A DNA stretch of 64,000 nt from Trinickia fusca. Its GTDB lineage: Bacteria > Pseudomonadota > Gammaproteobacteria > Burkholderiales > Burkholderiaceae. Below are positions 37,490-46,318 of this stretch, in pieces (positions within the stretch are counted from its first letter, which is position 1; every line of letters begins with the position of its first letter). Below the pieces are notes generated by a model, which saw only the letters and a program-made list of their open reading frames with translations, did not search any database and was not told where the DNA came from. The DNA lies in NCBI RefSeq assembly GCF_003628145.1, contig NZ_RBZV01000007.1, positions 186,001 to 250,000 on the forward strand, in the 5' to 3' direction. The position numbers and the translations under genes are program-made.

Positions 37490-39170
37490 TGAGGGTCACC
37501 CGTTTTACTTCGCTCAGCGTCGTCTCGCCACACTTCACCATCGTCAGCGCGACCTCGCGCAATTGGCGCGTACCGTTTTTTCGCGCCACTTCCTTGATAC
37601 GGCGGATCGGCTGCTTTTCCACCACCATGTCGCGAATCTCGTCGTCGAGAATCAAGATCTCCGCAATCGCGCGTCTTCCTCTATACCCCGTGCCGCGGCA
37701 ATCACCGCAGCCCGCCCCCTGCCGGAAGTCGAAATCGGCAACGTCGACGCGCGCGAGCCCGAGTCGACCGAGTTCGAGCTCGCTAGGAAGATACGGTGCG
37801 GCACAATGCTTGCAATTGACGCGCAGTAACCGCTGAGCCCAAATGCCGTTCAGTGCCGATACGAACGCATACGGGTCAATGCCCATATGATTGAAGCGGC
37901 CGAACACGTCAAAAACATTGTTGGCATGCACGGTGGTTAGCACGAGGTGCCCCGTCAATGCCGATTGAACCGCGATCTCCGCAGTTTCACGATCACGAAT
38001 CTCGCCGACCATGATCTTGTCCGGGTCGTGTCGCAAGATAGACCGAAGGCCACGTGCGAAGGTGAGCCCCTTCTTTTCGTTGACGGGGATCTGCAAGATA
38101 CCGGGTAGCTGGTACTCCACTGGGTCCTCGATCGTGATGATCTTGTCCCGCCCGTTGTGAATCTCCGTCAAAGCGGCGTAGAGCGTGGTCGTCTTGCCGG
38201 AGCCAGTGGGCCCGGTCACGAGCAGCATGCCGTACGGCTCTTCCGCCAAGCGCCGGAGCGCCGCCAGCGACTGGCCGTCATAGCCGAGTGCTTCGAGCGT
38301 CAGGGCACCATACGCCTCGATCATCACGCGCTTGTCGAGAATGCGGATCACCGCGTCCTCACCGTGTATGCTCGGCATTATCGAGACGCGCAAGTCGATA
38401 TCGCGCCCGCCCGCCGCCACTCGAAAGCTACCGTCTTGCGGAACGCGGCGCTCCGCGATATCGAGTTCGGCGAGCACCTTCAGTCGTGATATCACCTGCT
38501 CGGCGATTTCAACGCCTTGGATCGTAGCCGCCGCATCGAGCACACCATCCACGCGATATTTCAGAGCCAGCCCGCTCACCGTACTTTCGAGGTGAACGTC
38601 CGAGGCGCCCGCCCTGAGCGCGTCGTAGAGCGTTGAATTCACAAGCTTGACTGCGGGACTAGCCGCCTCGCTGACCGTCTCGAACGACAGCACCTGCGCC
38701 GTTCGCCCCTCACCATGCGCTTCGTCTGCTGACGTGACGACGCTATCCACCGCACGCGCGGACTCCTCCATGCGCGTGTGATACGCCTGGAGATCCGACA
38801 CCAGCGCGAGCCGCACCTCAATCGCCGAGGTCGCCTGAGTGGCAAGCCAAGTGCGAAGATCGAGATCGAACGGATCGGTCGCCACACCGATCACTCGTCC
38901 GCTGGGGTCGCGCAATAGCGCGCACCGTCGCTGCATGGCGCGTGCGAGCGATACGCGATCGAATGCCGGCTGTAGCCCCAACATTTCGGGTGTCTCGATG
39001 ACATGCATTGCGAGCAGTTGCGCCAGCGCCCGCAAAAGCTCGCGCGGTTCCGCACCGGTCAGCGCCTCCAACTCGGCGAACACATGACGTTGCGATGCCG
39101 TTGCGGCGGCACGCGCCTGGGATAGCAAGGCCGCGTCAAGCACGAGAGGCGTCGTCGCTTGCGTCTTCAC
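37482..39170 (-). CDS. gspE: GspE/PilB-family secretion ATPase
   Basis: The 562-aa cytosolic hexameric ATPase powers the pseudopilus. The frame extends further upstream, but a GTG at 39170 overlapping the gspF stop (GTGA) fits operon style and gives VKTQATTPLVLDAALL. An N1-type domain (1-140) is followed by the core: GPTGSGKTTTLYAAL (Walker A), ITIEDPVEYQLPGI (Asp box), IMVGEIRDRETAEIA (Walker B) and LTTVHANN (His box). A tetracysteine zinc motif (CKHC ... CGDC) follows. It acts with GspF and the PilM/N-like proteins. Confidence 0.93.
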   Translation of the reverse strand: MKTQATTPLVLDAALLSQARAAATASQRHVFAELEALTGAEPRELLRALAQLLAMHVIETPEMLGLQPAFDRVSLARAMQRRCALLRDPSGRVIGVATDPFDLDLRTWLATQATSAIEVRLALVSDLQAYHTRMEESARAVDSVVTSADEAHGEGRTAQVLSFETVSEAASPAVKLVNSTLYDALRAGASDVHLESTVSGLALKYRVDGVLDAAATIQGVEIAEQVISRLKVLAELDIAERRVPQDGSFRVAAGGRDIDLRVSIMPSIHGEDAVIRILDKRVMIEAYGALTLEALGYDGQSLAALRRLAEEPYGMLLVTGPTGSGKTTTLYAALTEIHNGRDKIITIEDPVEYQLPGILQIPVNEKKGLTFARGLRSILRHDPDKIMVGEIRDRETAEIAVQSALTGHLVLTTVHANNVFDVFGRFNHMGIDPYAFVSALNGIWAQRLLRVNCKHCAAPYLPSELELGRLGLARVDVADFDFRQGAGCGDCRGTGYRGRRAIAEILILDDEIRDMVVEKQPIRRIKEVARKNGTRQLREVALTMVKCGETTLSEVKRVTLNA

Positions 39171-40354
39171 GACAGGGCTTCCGCAAGGTCGAAAATCGGC
39201 AGATAGAGCAGTACGACGATCGCACCGACAACCAGGCCAATCACCGACATCAACAGTGGCTCGAAAAGCCTGGTAAAGCGGTCGATCCAACGACTGATCT
39301 CGCCGTCGTAAAAGGCAGCCGATTGAGCGAGCATGCTGCCGAGTTCTCCCGAGCGCTCTCCGACGCGGAGCATACGTAGCGAGATCGGCGTCGTAAGACC
39401 TTCGTCGTCGAATGCGCCTGACAAGGTCCCGCCAGTCTGCACCGCGACGCGAGCCCGAGCGAGCCGCTCCTTCAACGCAGGGGAAGTCGTCCCGCTGGCC
39501 GTCGCCATCGCGGTAACAATAGGGATCCCGCCTTCCAGCAACATGCCAAGCGTAAGATAAAGCCGCGATAGTTCGTAGATGCGCAAATGCTCGCCGAGTA
39601 GAGGAAACCGCGCCAACAGGCTGACGAGGCCCACTTTGGAAATTGCCGTGCGTAAAGCGAGGCCGCCACTCGTCAGGCAGAAGAGAGCGGCTGCAAAAAG
39701 CAGTAGGCCGTGCGCCGCAGCGAACTTCCCCCAATCGAGGAGTGCTTGAGACATCCAGGGCAGCGAGCGGCCCGTGTCTTCATAGATGGTCGCAAAGTGC
39801 GGAACAACATAAGCGACCAGAAAGGAGGTCACGCCGCCGCCCGCGACGAGCAAAATGCTGGGGTAGATCGCCGCGCTGATCAGTTTGTTGCGCACCACAT
39901 CCACGCGCGATTGATAGTCCACGTAGCGCTGGAGCGAACGCGGCAAATCGCTCGTGCCCTCAGCGGCGCGGATGATGCCAACATAAAGCGGCGGAAACAC
40001 ATCCGGCTGCTCGCCAAGAAGATTGGACAAGCGCTTGCCCTCTCTGAGTCCCGTCAATAGCCGCTCCAGTACGCTGCGCAACCGGGCACCTCGCTCCCGC
40101 TCGAGCAACGCTTCCATCCCTTCGACGAGGGAAAGGCCTGCCGTCAACAACGCAAGTAGTTCCTGACTGAAGAGCACGAGCGAAAAGCGGCCGCGCGACG
40201 CGACGGGCCGTCGCAGATTGCGGCGCGGCGTAATCCGCGTGGGATGCAACCCGAGCGCTTCGGCTTGGCGACGTGCGTGGTCTTCGTCCGAGGCGTCGAT
40301 CAAGATCGCAACGATCCTGTTCTCGGAGGAAAGCGCTCTTACTTCGAATTGCAT
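39167..40354 (-). CDS. gspF: GspF/PilC-family inner-membrane platform protein
   Basis: The 395-aa protein carries two GspF repeats with their usual membrane helices: FSQELLALLTAGLSLVEGMEALL and ISAAIYPSILLVAGGGVTSFLV in the first half, LSRLYLTLGMLLEGGIPIVTAM and LFEPLLMSVIGLVVGAIVVLLYLPIF in the second. It couples ATPase motion to pseudopilin insertion. It overlaps gspE by 4 bp and lies 64 bp after gspG. Confidence 0.93.
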   Translation of the reverse strand: MQFEVRALSSENRIVAILIDASDEDHARRQAEALGLHPTRITPRRNLRRPVASRGRFSLVLFSQELLALLTAGLSLVEGMEALLERERGARLRSVLERLLTGLREGKRLSNLLGEQPDVFPPLYVGIIRAAEGTSDLPRSLQRYVDYQSRVDVVRNKLISAAIYPSILLVAGGGVTSFLVAYVVPHFATIYEDTGRSLPWMSQALLDWGKFAAAHGLLLFAAALFCLTSGGLALRTAISKVGLVSLLARFPLLGEHLRIYELSRLYLTLGMLLEGGIPIVTAMATASGTTSPALKERLARARVAVQTGGTLSGAFDDEGLTTPISLRMLRVGERSGELGSMLAQSAAFYDGEISRWIDRFTRLFEPLLMSVIGLVVGAIVVLLYLPIFDLAEALS

Positions 40355-40418
40355 ATCGCCGCGCTATCCATTGCCGTGCCCATCCGGGGGAAAGCGCATC
40401 GATATCAGCGCCGCACCG

Positions 40419-40883
40419 TCATTCGCTGCTGATGTCGGCATCTTCCCCGGTCCCCCCAGGCTGGCCGTCACGACCATACGAAATCACGGCGTAGTCGCCT
40501 TTGGTGCCGGGAATCTTGTAGACGTATGGGTGCCCCCACGGATCGAGCGGCACGTCCTTCTTTAGGTACGGGCCGTCCCACTTGTCCACACCCGCCGGTT
40601 TGACGACGAGTGCGGTAAGTCCCTCTTGGGCTGTCGGATAACGACCGACATCAAGCCGGAAATTGTCGAGCGCCTTGGTGAGCACATCGATCTGCGCTCG
40701 CGCGATCGTGCCTTGCGATTTTCCGAGTTGTGCAAAGTAGCGTGGCCCTACGATCGCAGCCAGCATGCCGATGATGACCAGCACGACGAGCAACTCGAGA
40801 AGCGTGAATCCCCGCTGCTTTCCGCATCGCGCCCGTCTGTTACGCAATACGTTGCGCAACTGGCCGTGCCTACTAACCCGCAT
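40419..40883 (-). CDS. gspG: GspG major pseudopilin, first gene of the operon
   Basis: The 154-aa protein has a leader ending KQRG, then FTLLELLVVLVIIGMLAAIVGPRYF with Glu5, the GspG core LTKALDNFRLDVGRYPTAQEGLTALV and the C-terminal DPWGHPYVYKIPG...YGRDGQPGG with acidic Ca2+-site residues. An RBS (AGGAAGGA) precedes the ATG. It opens an 11-gene operon running from 40883 down to 30997. Confidence 0.93.
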   Translation of the reverse strand: MRVSRHGQLRNVLRNRRARCGKQRGFTLLELLVVLVIIGMLAAIVGPRYFAQLGKSQGTIARAQIDVLTKALDNFRLDVGRYPTAQEGLTALVVKPAGVDKWDGPYLKKDVPLDPWGHPYVYKIPGTKGDYAVISYGRDGQPGGTGEDADISSE

Positions 40884-41179
40884 TCCCCGATCCTTCCTTG
40901 GATTTATCGTTGGAGCCGCATCGAGGGTGCGCTATTAAGAGGCACCCGCATCGTCGAACTCGCCTTACTATTGCATAATTAATGGGGCTCGGACCCCTTA
41001 TAGGCGTAATGGTAAAGCAAATCTGTTCGCATGTGGCAACTGAGCCGTTGCGCCCCAGGGCTTTCGCACGAAGGACCCGATGAATAAAGGGTCTGGAAGG
41101 TGAGCAAGCGGTTGTAAGCCGTTAACGGCTCAGGTTTACTCTTGGATTTGGACCGAGCGAAGCCGCCGATCATGCAAGC
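40884..41179. other. Region between gspG and the IS21 remnant
   Basis: It holds the gspG promoter side (AT-rich near 40960-40985), then about 200 bp of unassigned DNA with the palindrome GCCGTTAACGGC near 41118. An open frame on the minus strand (40979-41212) has no RBS or recognised product. No tRNA is seen. Confidence 0.4.
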
Positions 41180-41833
41180 CTTTGAGGACCTATACGATTC
41201 CCGTTTCCGCAAGTGTCGCTACGCTCGCCGGCAATGCAACCGCTACCCGCACAGTTCTATGAGCTGGCGCGCTTCAAGACGGTGACGGTCCACATCGACT
41301 ATCACGTCGAGATTAACAAACATCGCTACAGCGTGCCGCACGCGCTGGTCGGTCTAAAGCTCGATGCGCGCATCACGGCGGGCACCGTCGAACTATTGCA
41401 TCGCGGCCGTCGTGTTGCCAGTCACGCTCGCAGTGACCGCGCAGGCGGCTATACGACCGTCGTCGAGCATATGCCGGTAGCACACCGCGCGCACCTTGAA
41501 TGGACGCCGCAGCGGCTCATTCATGGGGGGCAGCAGATCGGTGCTGCAACCGGCGTGCTGGTCACCTGGCTGCTACAGGAGCAACGTCAGCCCGAACACG
41601 GCTATCGCGCGTGCCTCGGATTGCTCTCGCTCTCTCGTCGATACGGTCGTGAGCGCCTCGAAGCCGCGTGTGCGCTCGCACTGGAACTGGGTGTGCATCG
41701 CTACTGCCATGTTCGCGACATCCTGATCAATAACCGCGACCGCGCCGCAGCGGCAACGCCTGCCGACTGGATCAGCCCAAGCCACGCGCATGTACGCGGC
41801 TCCAGCACTACCAATAAGGAGAACCGGCCATGA
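41180..41833 (+). pseudogene. istA: istA (IS21 transposase) C-terminal fragment
   Basis: The visible frame reads MQPLPAQFYELARFKTVTVHIDYHVEINKHRYSVPHALVG, the end of the IstA catalytic core, followed by the usual C-terminal region (LEWTPQRLIHGGQQIGAATG). The DDE core and DNA-binding domain are missing upstream. The stop overlaps the istB start (ATGA). Confidence 0.85.
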
Positions 41834-42597
41834 TGATGCAACAGACACTGACCCAACTACGCGCCCTGAAGCTCGACGGCTTTGCGGACGGACTCCAAGA
41901 ACAATTGACGTAGCCTGGTGCGGCCAGCCGGAGCTTCGAGGAGCGGCTATCGCTGCTGGTCGACCGGGAAGCCAGTTGGCGTGATGATCGGCGCCGTACA
42001 CGACTGCTCAAGCAAGCGCGCTTGAAGTATCCGCAGGCGGCCATTGAAGATCTCGACACCCGCTCCGGCCGGGGCGTGGACCCGCGCTCACTTACGAGCC
42101 TCGCCCTCGGCGATTGGGTCGAAGCAGGCTACAGCCTCTTGATCAGCGGCCCAACCAGCGCTGGTAAATCGTGGCTTGCCTGCGCGCTCGCGCAATACGC
42201 CTGCCGTCGCGGCCACTCGGCGTTGTATCTGTGCGTACCGCACCTGAGTGAAGAGTTGCGCATCCTGCACGGCAACGGCGGCTTTACCAAATGGTTGCTG
42301 CAAGTCGCCCGCGTTGATGTGCTCCTGCTCGACGATTGGGGAATGGCTCCCCTTGATGCGACGGTTCGAAACGACCTACTCGAAATGATCGACGATCGCG
42401 CCGCAGGCAAGGCGACCATTCTCACAAGCCAACTACCAATCGAACACTGGCATGGCTGGATTGGCGACGAGACCATTGCCGATGCGATGCTTGATCGCCT
42501 TATGTAGCGTCATCACCGGATCACGCTTACCGGTGAATCGCTCAGAAAAGCGGCCCTCAAACCCAACGTTCCGGAGCCCGAACTCGACCAAAACTGA
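41830..42597 (+). pseudogene. istB: istB (IS21 helper ATPase) with two internal TAG stops
   Basis: The 256-codon frame matches IstB throughout: SFEERLSLLVDREASWRDDRR, GPTSAGKSWLACALAQYACRRG (Walker A), VLLLDDWGM (Walker B) and LTGESLRK near the end. Two in-frame TAG codons interrupt it, at 41911-41913 and 42505-42507. In both places the family normally has Gln (CAG), so each is a single C-to-T change. TAG serves as a normal stop in intact genes nearby, so these are real nonsense mutations. The helper is dead. Confidence 0.88.
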
Positions 42598-42689
42598 CAA
42601 GGAAATCTACAATCAACACCGCGCAACGCCCCAACCCGCCGAATCGGTCACATTCCCGAAATCGGCGGTCACGTTTGCCGAAATACGCA

Positions 42690-43106
42690 GATGGCCTGCC
42701 ACGACAGCAGCAACTCGCCCAAACGCTGGCGCTGCTGGGTAAGCTGATCGGTGGACGCGAAGTCGTGCATTGTCTTGTCCCAGACGAGCCGCTTGCCCGT
42801 GACGAGATGCACGATGAACAGGCGCCACGCGCGCGCGGCGGCCATCGCGTTGATGAAATTGCCGACGATCATGCGCGGCACCGCGTGCTCCCAGCCGTAC
42901 ATGTGCCAGACGAAGTAGCTGCGCTGAAGGATGCGCAGCGCGAGTGCGAACGAGTTCAGGCCCATCAGCGTGGCGATCCAACCGTTCGGCGAAAAAAACG
43001 ACGGATAGTAGATCGTCCACCAGCCCATGCGTTCGTCGGCTTCCGGGGAAGCCATGCGAATGGGGGCGGCCGGGTTCATGGGCAGTTCACGGCAATGTTT
43101 GCTCAA
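42690..43106 (-). pseudogene. Fragment of an NrfB-like membrane glycosyltransferase (phage N4 adsorption protein B type)
   Basis: The minus-strand frame contains ERMGWWTIYYPSFFSPNGWI, QRSYFVWHMYGWEHAVPRMIVGN and LVWDKTMHDFASTDQLTQQRQRLGELLLSWQAI, an internal to C-terminal part of NrfB-like proteins. At its 3' end it is cut by the IS21 terminus after WQAI. At the 5' end a stop precedes the fragment, so the glycosyltransferase part is also missing. It is a non-functional relic. Confidence 0.7.
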
Positions 43107-43447
43107 TTATCCGTGGCGGCGGTTGCCTCAAAACCCCGAGGTGAAGGGTAAAGGCCACCCATTTCCGTTTATTGCCCAAGCCGCACATGCGGAGTTCGAT
43201 GGCGCTAGCGAGCAGCGCTCCTAACTCTGCTAGGGGCGAGAGGGTCAGAGGTGCAGGGGACGTCGCCCTGATAGTTCCCCCTTGGTATCAAACAGTATTC
43301 GACCCTTATATAATGAACGGGCATTCCGCGACCGGGGGTGGGACGTTCGAAGACTGCCTGCGGTACCGATGCAGAAATCATCGCGATAGCTCAAGGACGT
43401 CGCGGCCATGCGGGGTGCGTTGCGTCATAAATCCAAATAGGACCTAC
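43107..43447. other. Intergenic region upstream of small secreted protein
   Basis: About 340 bp. A consensus -10 (TATAAT, 43309-43314) lies about 130 bp before the next start, with no well-spaced -35. No gene is recognised. Confidence 0.4.
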
Positions 43448-43885
43448 ATGAAGACCAATCTGAAATCCCTTTCGTTGGCAATGGGCACGACTATCGCCAT
43501 GCTGATGGCAAGCTCGGCGATGGCTCAGGTGTACCCGATGGGGAACAATTCCTACAACAGCCAAGGCATGACGCCGGGGGGGATGCCGGTCAACACCGTC
43601 ATTAATATCGTCCCCGCCAGTTCCAATACGCACGGCATAATCGTTCAAAATTGCAGCGAGACGGTGTGGGGCAGCACTTGGGGCGCCAATACGCTCGTTA
43701 TTGCGTCCCCCACCCAGCCGACTCCACTAGCGACCGGAAACATCGTTCTCTTCTCCGTCCTCGTGCCGCCGATTACGGTTGCAACACTTCCGCATCCGGT
43801 GTACGTACCGGCCGGTAATGGACTGTGGGCTTATACAAGCGGCACCGGTGGTTCCATCTATTGCAATTACGATTTCTCGAACTGA
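43448..43885 (+). CDS. Small secreted protein of unknown function
   Basis: The 145-aa protein has a signal peptide (MKTNLKSLSLAMGTTIAMLMASSAMAQ). The mature part is rich in Asn, Thr, Gly and Pro, beta-like, with two Cys (NCSETVWGS and IYCNYDFSN at the C-terminus) that could form a disulfide. I do not recognise the family. A broken paralog lies convergently 100 bp downstream (43992-44320) and shares the VPAGNG-AYT-G-CNYD C-terminus, so the pair arose by duplication. The intact copy sits in decayed accessory DNA. Confidence 0.7.
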   Translation: MKTNLKSLSLAMGTTIAMLMASSAMAQVYPMGNNSYNSQGMTPGGMPVNTVINIVPASSNTHGIIVQNCSETVWGSTWGANTLVIASPTQPTPLATGNIVLFSVLVPPITVATLPHPVYVPAGNGLWAYTSGTGGSIYCNYDFSN

Positions 43886-43991
43886 ACATCGTTTCGGGTA
43901 CGGCATGCCCCGCAACTCTGCGGGGCATGCAAAAACTCAAGGACACTCCAGCGGTTCCAGACTCATCAGAGATTGACCAGCGACACCCCGA

Positions 43992-44320
43992 TCAATTCAG
44001 CACATCATAATTACAAAAAACAGACCCATTCAAATTCGTGTAAGCCAAAACCCCATTCCCGGCAGGAACCAGAATCGGATATTTTCTGTCATTAAATGAC
44101 CACGACGGAGTCAAGACGGAAAAAAGATGATGTTCCCCGTTTGAAACGGAGTCGGCGTGGACGGCGCTGCTACGATAATTGTATTTGAGCCGGCGGTGGA
44201 GCCAAATACCGTCACAGCGCAGGTTCGCAAGTAAACTCCGTGAACATTCGTGCTCGGAGAAACAATTTGAACCATCGAATTTGGGGTTGTTGCGCAAAGT
44301 AAAAATGAGCCGGAGGACCC
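43992..44320 (-). pseudogene. Broken paralog of the small secreted protein
   Basis: Joining two frames gives NSMVQIVSPSTNVHGVYL, VFGSTAGSNTIIVAAPSTPTPFQTGNIIFF and then PILVPAGNGVLAYT and GSVFCNYDVLN, aligned along the intact protein at 43448-43885. The frames break at a run of six T (minus strand) near 44125-44131, where seven would restore the frame. The signal peptide and start are also missing at the 5' end near 44320, so the loss is real even if the indel is a sequencing error. Confidence 0.7.
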
Positions 44321-44571
44321 CTAGCCGCGTGGCGTCTTACCCCGGCGCACCGGGTTACGAAGCCGTCGCGACATGCCTGGCATCGCCTGAGGTACGTGAG
44401 CGGATCGGGAGACGCACCGAACCGGCCTGATCGAGCGCTACAGCTAACACAGCGTTACGAAGGCGCCACACGTTGCAGTTCCGCCAAGCTAAAGGTGGTC
44501 GGCCGCCCCTCTATTGGCTTCTCAGAGGGACGTCGATGACTCGCACGTGACAGCGCCGGAGCCAGAATTCA

Positions 44572-45547
44572 GGCTCTTCCACACTTTGTGTGAAACTTGC
44601 GCTGCGCGTCAGCACCGATTCAACACGCGAGTGCGAAGCAGCTGAAAGCCGGCCCTGCCATTCATTTGACGCTTGAGGAACTTGAGCCGATTCACATGCC
44701 CTTCGACAATGCCGTTGCTGTAGGGCGTTAGCAATGCAGCGTGTACTGCGTCGTAGTCGTGGCTGATGCCTGTCGCAAACCGCAGCATTTCCGGGACACC
44801 GCTAGCCTGGGCCTGACGTAGCCAGCTTGCCAACGCGTTGTGCGCGCGGTGCTTTACGATGTCGACGAACTCGACCGACAGCCGTCGGATCGTTGCGATC
44901 TGCGGATTTCGCTCGGCTAGCTGCTGAACAAGGCGCTCGACATGCCGCTTATCGCCATCGGTCAACGCTGCCATGGCTCGGCCAAGTAGCCAGGAGCATG
45001 CGCGGCGAGTGGAAGGTATGGCTCGCGGCACCACGGCACGCATCTGTTGAACCGGCGGAGAGGTTTGGCGCCAAGCATGAACAGCCTGGCGCACGATGCC
45101 GGAGCCGCCCCTGAATCTTTGTGCTGCGATTTCCGAATGCAACGCTGCCGCGTTTTGGCAGCCCTCGCGTCAGCGCGCGGCAAGATAAGCCCGAAAGGGA
45201 TCCAGCTTGCTGCTTGCTGGTGGCCGTTGCGCCCGTTCGGGAAACCCACCGGCACTGATCCAATGCCGTAGCGCGTGCAATCGCGCGTATTGCCATTCCG
45301 CTTCGATGATGGTGCATGACCGCTTCATAGCAAGCGAGCCGCGCTTCGCGCCGCTGAGCTTGCTGCTGTTTCGCTCGTGACGTTGTTGGCACGCAGGGCA
45401 AATTCGATGTGATCGTCGCTATTGCGGGAGGAATGTCCTCGTTATCAAGCGAGCGTGCGACCTCGCGGATATCTCGCTGGCAACGGCTCAAGGTGTGCTC
45501 AATGGTGTCGCCGAGATTCTTCAACAGATGCCATCTGTCGGCCACTT
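44572..45547 (-). mobile_element. ISL3-family insertion sequence remnant with degenerate transposase
   Basis: The right end is an ISL3-like terminal repeat (GGCTCTTCCACACTTTGTGT, from 44572). Inside, on the minus strand, pieces of the DDE_Tnp_ISL3 transposase appear in different frames: QVADRWHLLKNLGDTIEHTL (near 45540-45480), MHHHRSGMAIRAIARA (near 45310), then RRLSVEFVDIVKHRAHNALASWL and YSNGIVEGHVNRLKFLKRQMNGRAGFQLLR up to 44609. Frameshifts separate them and the N-terminal third is absent. At about 45547 the element abuts an IS30 fragment. Confidence 0.8.
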
Positions 45548-46040
45548 GCGACCACCTGAAGCAGCCGACCGTGCGGTACCTGGTCATTGGGAAGGAGATC
45601 TCGTCAGTGGCGCCAACAATACTCATGTCGCCACTTTGGTCGAGCGGCGCGCGAGGTTCGCCATCCTCGTCAAGGTAAAGGGAAAGGACACGGTGAGCGT
45701 TGTGGCGGGCCTGAAGCGTGAGGTTAAGCGGCAGCCGCAGCATCTACGCAAGTCGCTCACCTGGGACCGTGGCATGGAGCTGGCGAACCACAAAGACTTC
45801 ACGATCTCCACGGATGTGAAGATCTACTTCTGCGACCCGCGAAGTCCTTGGCAACGCGGTACCAACGAAAACACGAACCGACTTCTGCGTCAGTACTTGC
45901 CTCACGGTACGCAACTTGATCAATACTCGCAGGCGGAGCTGAACAAAATCGCAGCACGGCTCAATGAAAGGCCCAGAAAGACATTGGGCTTCATGTCTCC
46001 GGCCGATAAGCTACGTGAGGCTGTTGCAGCGACTCATTGA
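45548..46040 (+). mobile_element. IS30-family transposase C-terminal fragment
   Basis: From RPPEAADRAVPGHWEGDLV the plus-strand frame is the IS30 integrase core: VATLVERRARFAIL, LTWDRGMELANH (second Asp), YFCDPRSPWQRGTNENTNRLLRQY (Glu) and LAQIAARLNERPRKTLGF-type end. The N-terminal HTH region is missing; the open frame upstream of about 45548 is antisense ISL3 sequence, not IS30. The fragment is therefore inactive. It marks the right border of the mobile-element zone. Confidence 0.82.
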
Positions 46041-46318
46041 ACCTACCGACCGGTTATTTGATGATGAGTCGCTATCCTCAAATAGTGTGTTGCTGCCGTT
46101 CAACAAGTTCGATCTGCGCACAGGCCGCGAAACTCGCCGCTTTTCCGCCAATTCGCATCAGCCTACCACCCATCCCTGCACACCCCCATTCCCCACAGTC
46201 ATTAAGCCGTCACGGTAGCCCCCGATGATGACGGGATAAAGCAGTAACGGATTCACCACAAAAGAACATACCGCGCCTGGCCCAGACCGGGCGCGGCAGA
46301 CCACGCATCGGGGTTCAC
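46041..46318. promoter_or_regulatory. Leader region of the five-gene signalling module
   Basis: About 280 bp between the IS30 fragment and the kinase gene. A 7-bp stem (CCGCGCC 46271-46277 / GGCGCGG 46290-46296) lies just before the start codon and could affect translation. No clear promoter was found. Confidence 0.35.

Larger units (their letters stand above)
41180..42689 (+). mobile_element. IS21-family element remnant, 5' end missing
   Basis: The element contains the 3' part of istA and a broken istB in the usual overlapping order. The right end is readable: two direct repeats with CGGTCAC and CCGAAAT cores (42645-42662 and about 42666-42684), then the terminal CA at 42689, as in the multiple-repeat ends of IS21 elements. 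The left end and most of istA are gone. It interrupts an nrfB-like gene exactly at 42690. Confidence 0.82.

Noticed and set aside
40979-41212. Small minus-strand frame near the IS21 remnant
   Set aside because: No RBS, no recognisable product, and partly inside mobile-element sequence; left as unassigned DNA.
41911-42507. Reassigned TAG codons (Gln) in istB
   Set aside because: Intact genes here, such as the CheX-like gene at 49508 and cheW at 18061, use TAG as a stop, so these are nonsense mutations.
42645-42684. Short CRISPR-like direct repeats
   Set aside because: Only two imperfect copies; they are the subterminal repeats of an IS21 end.
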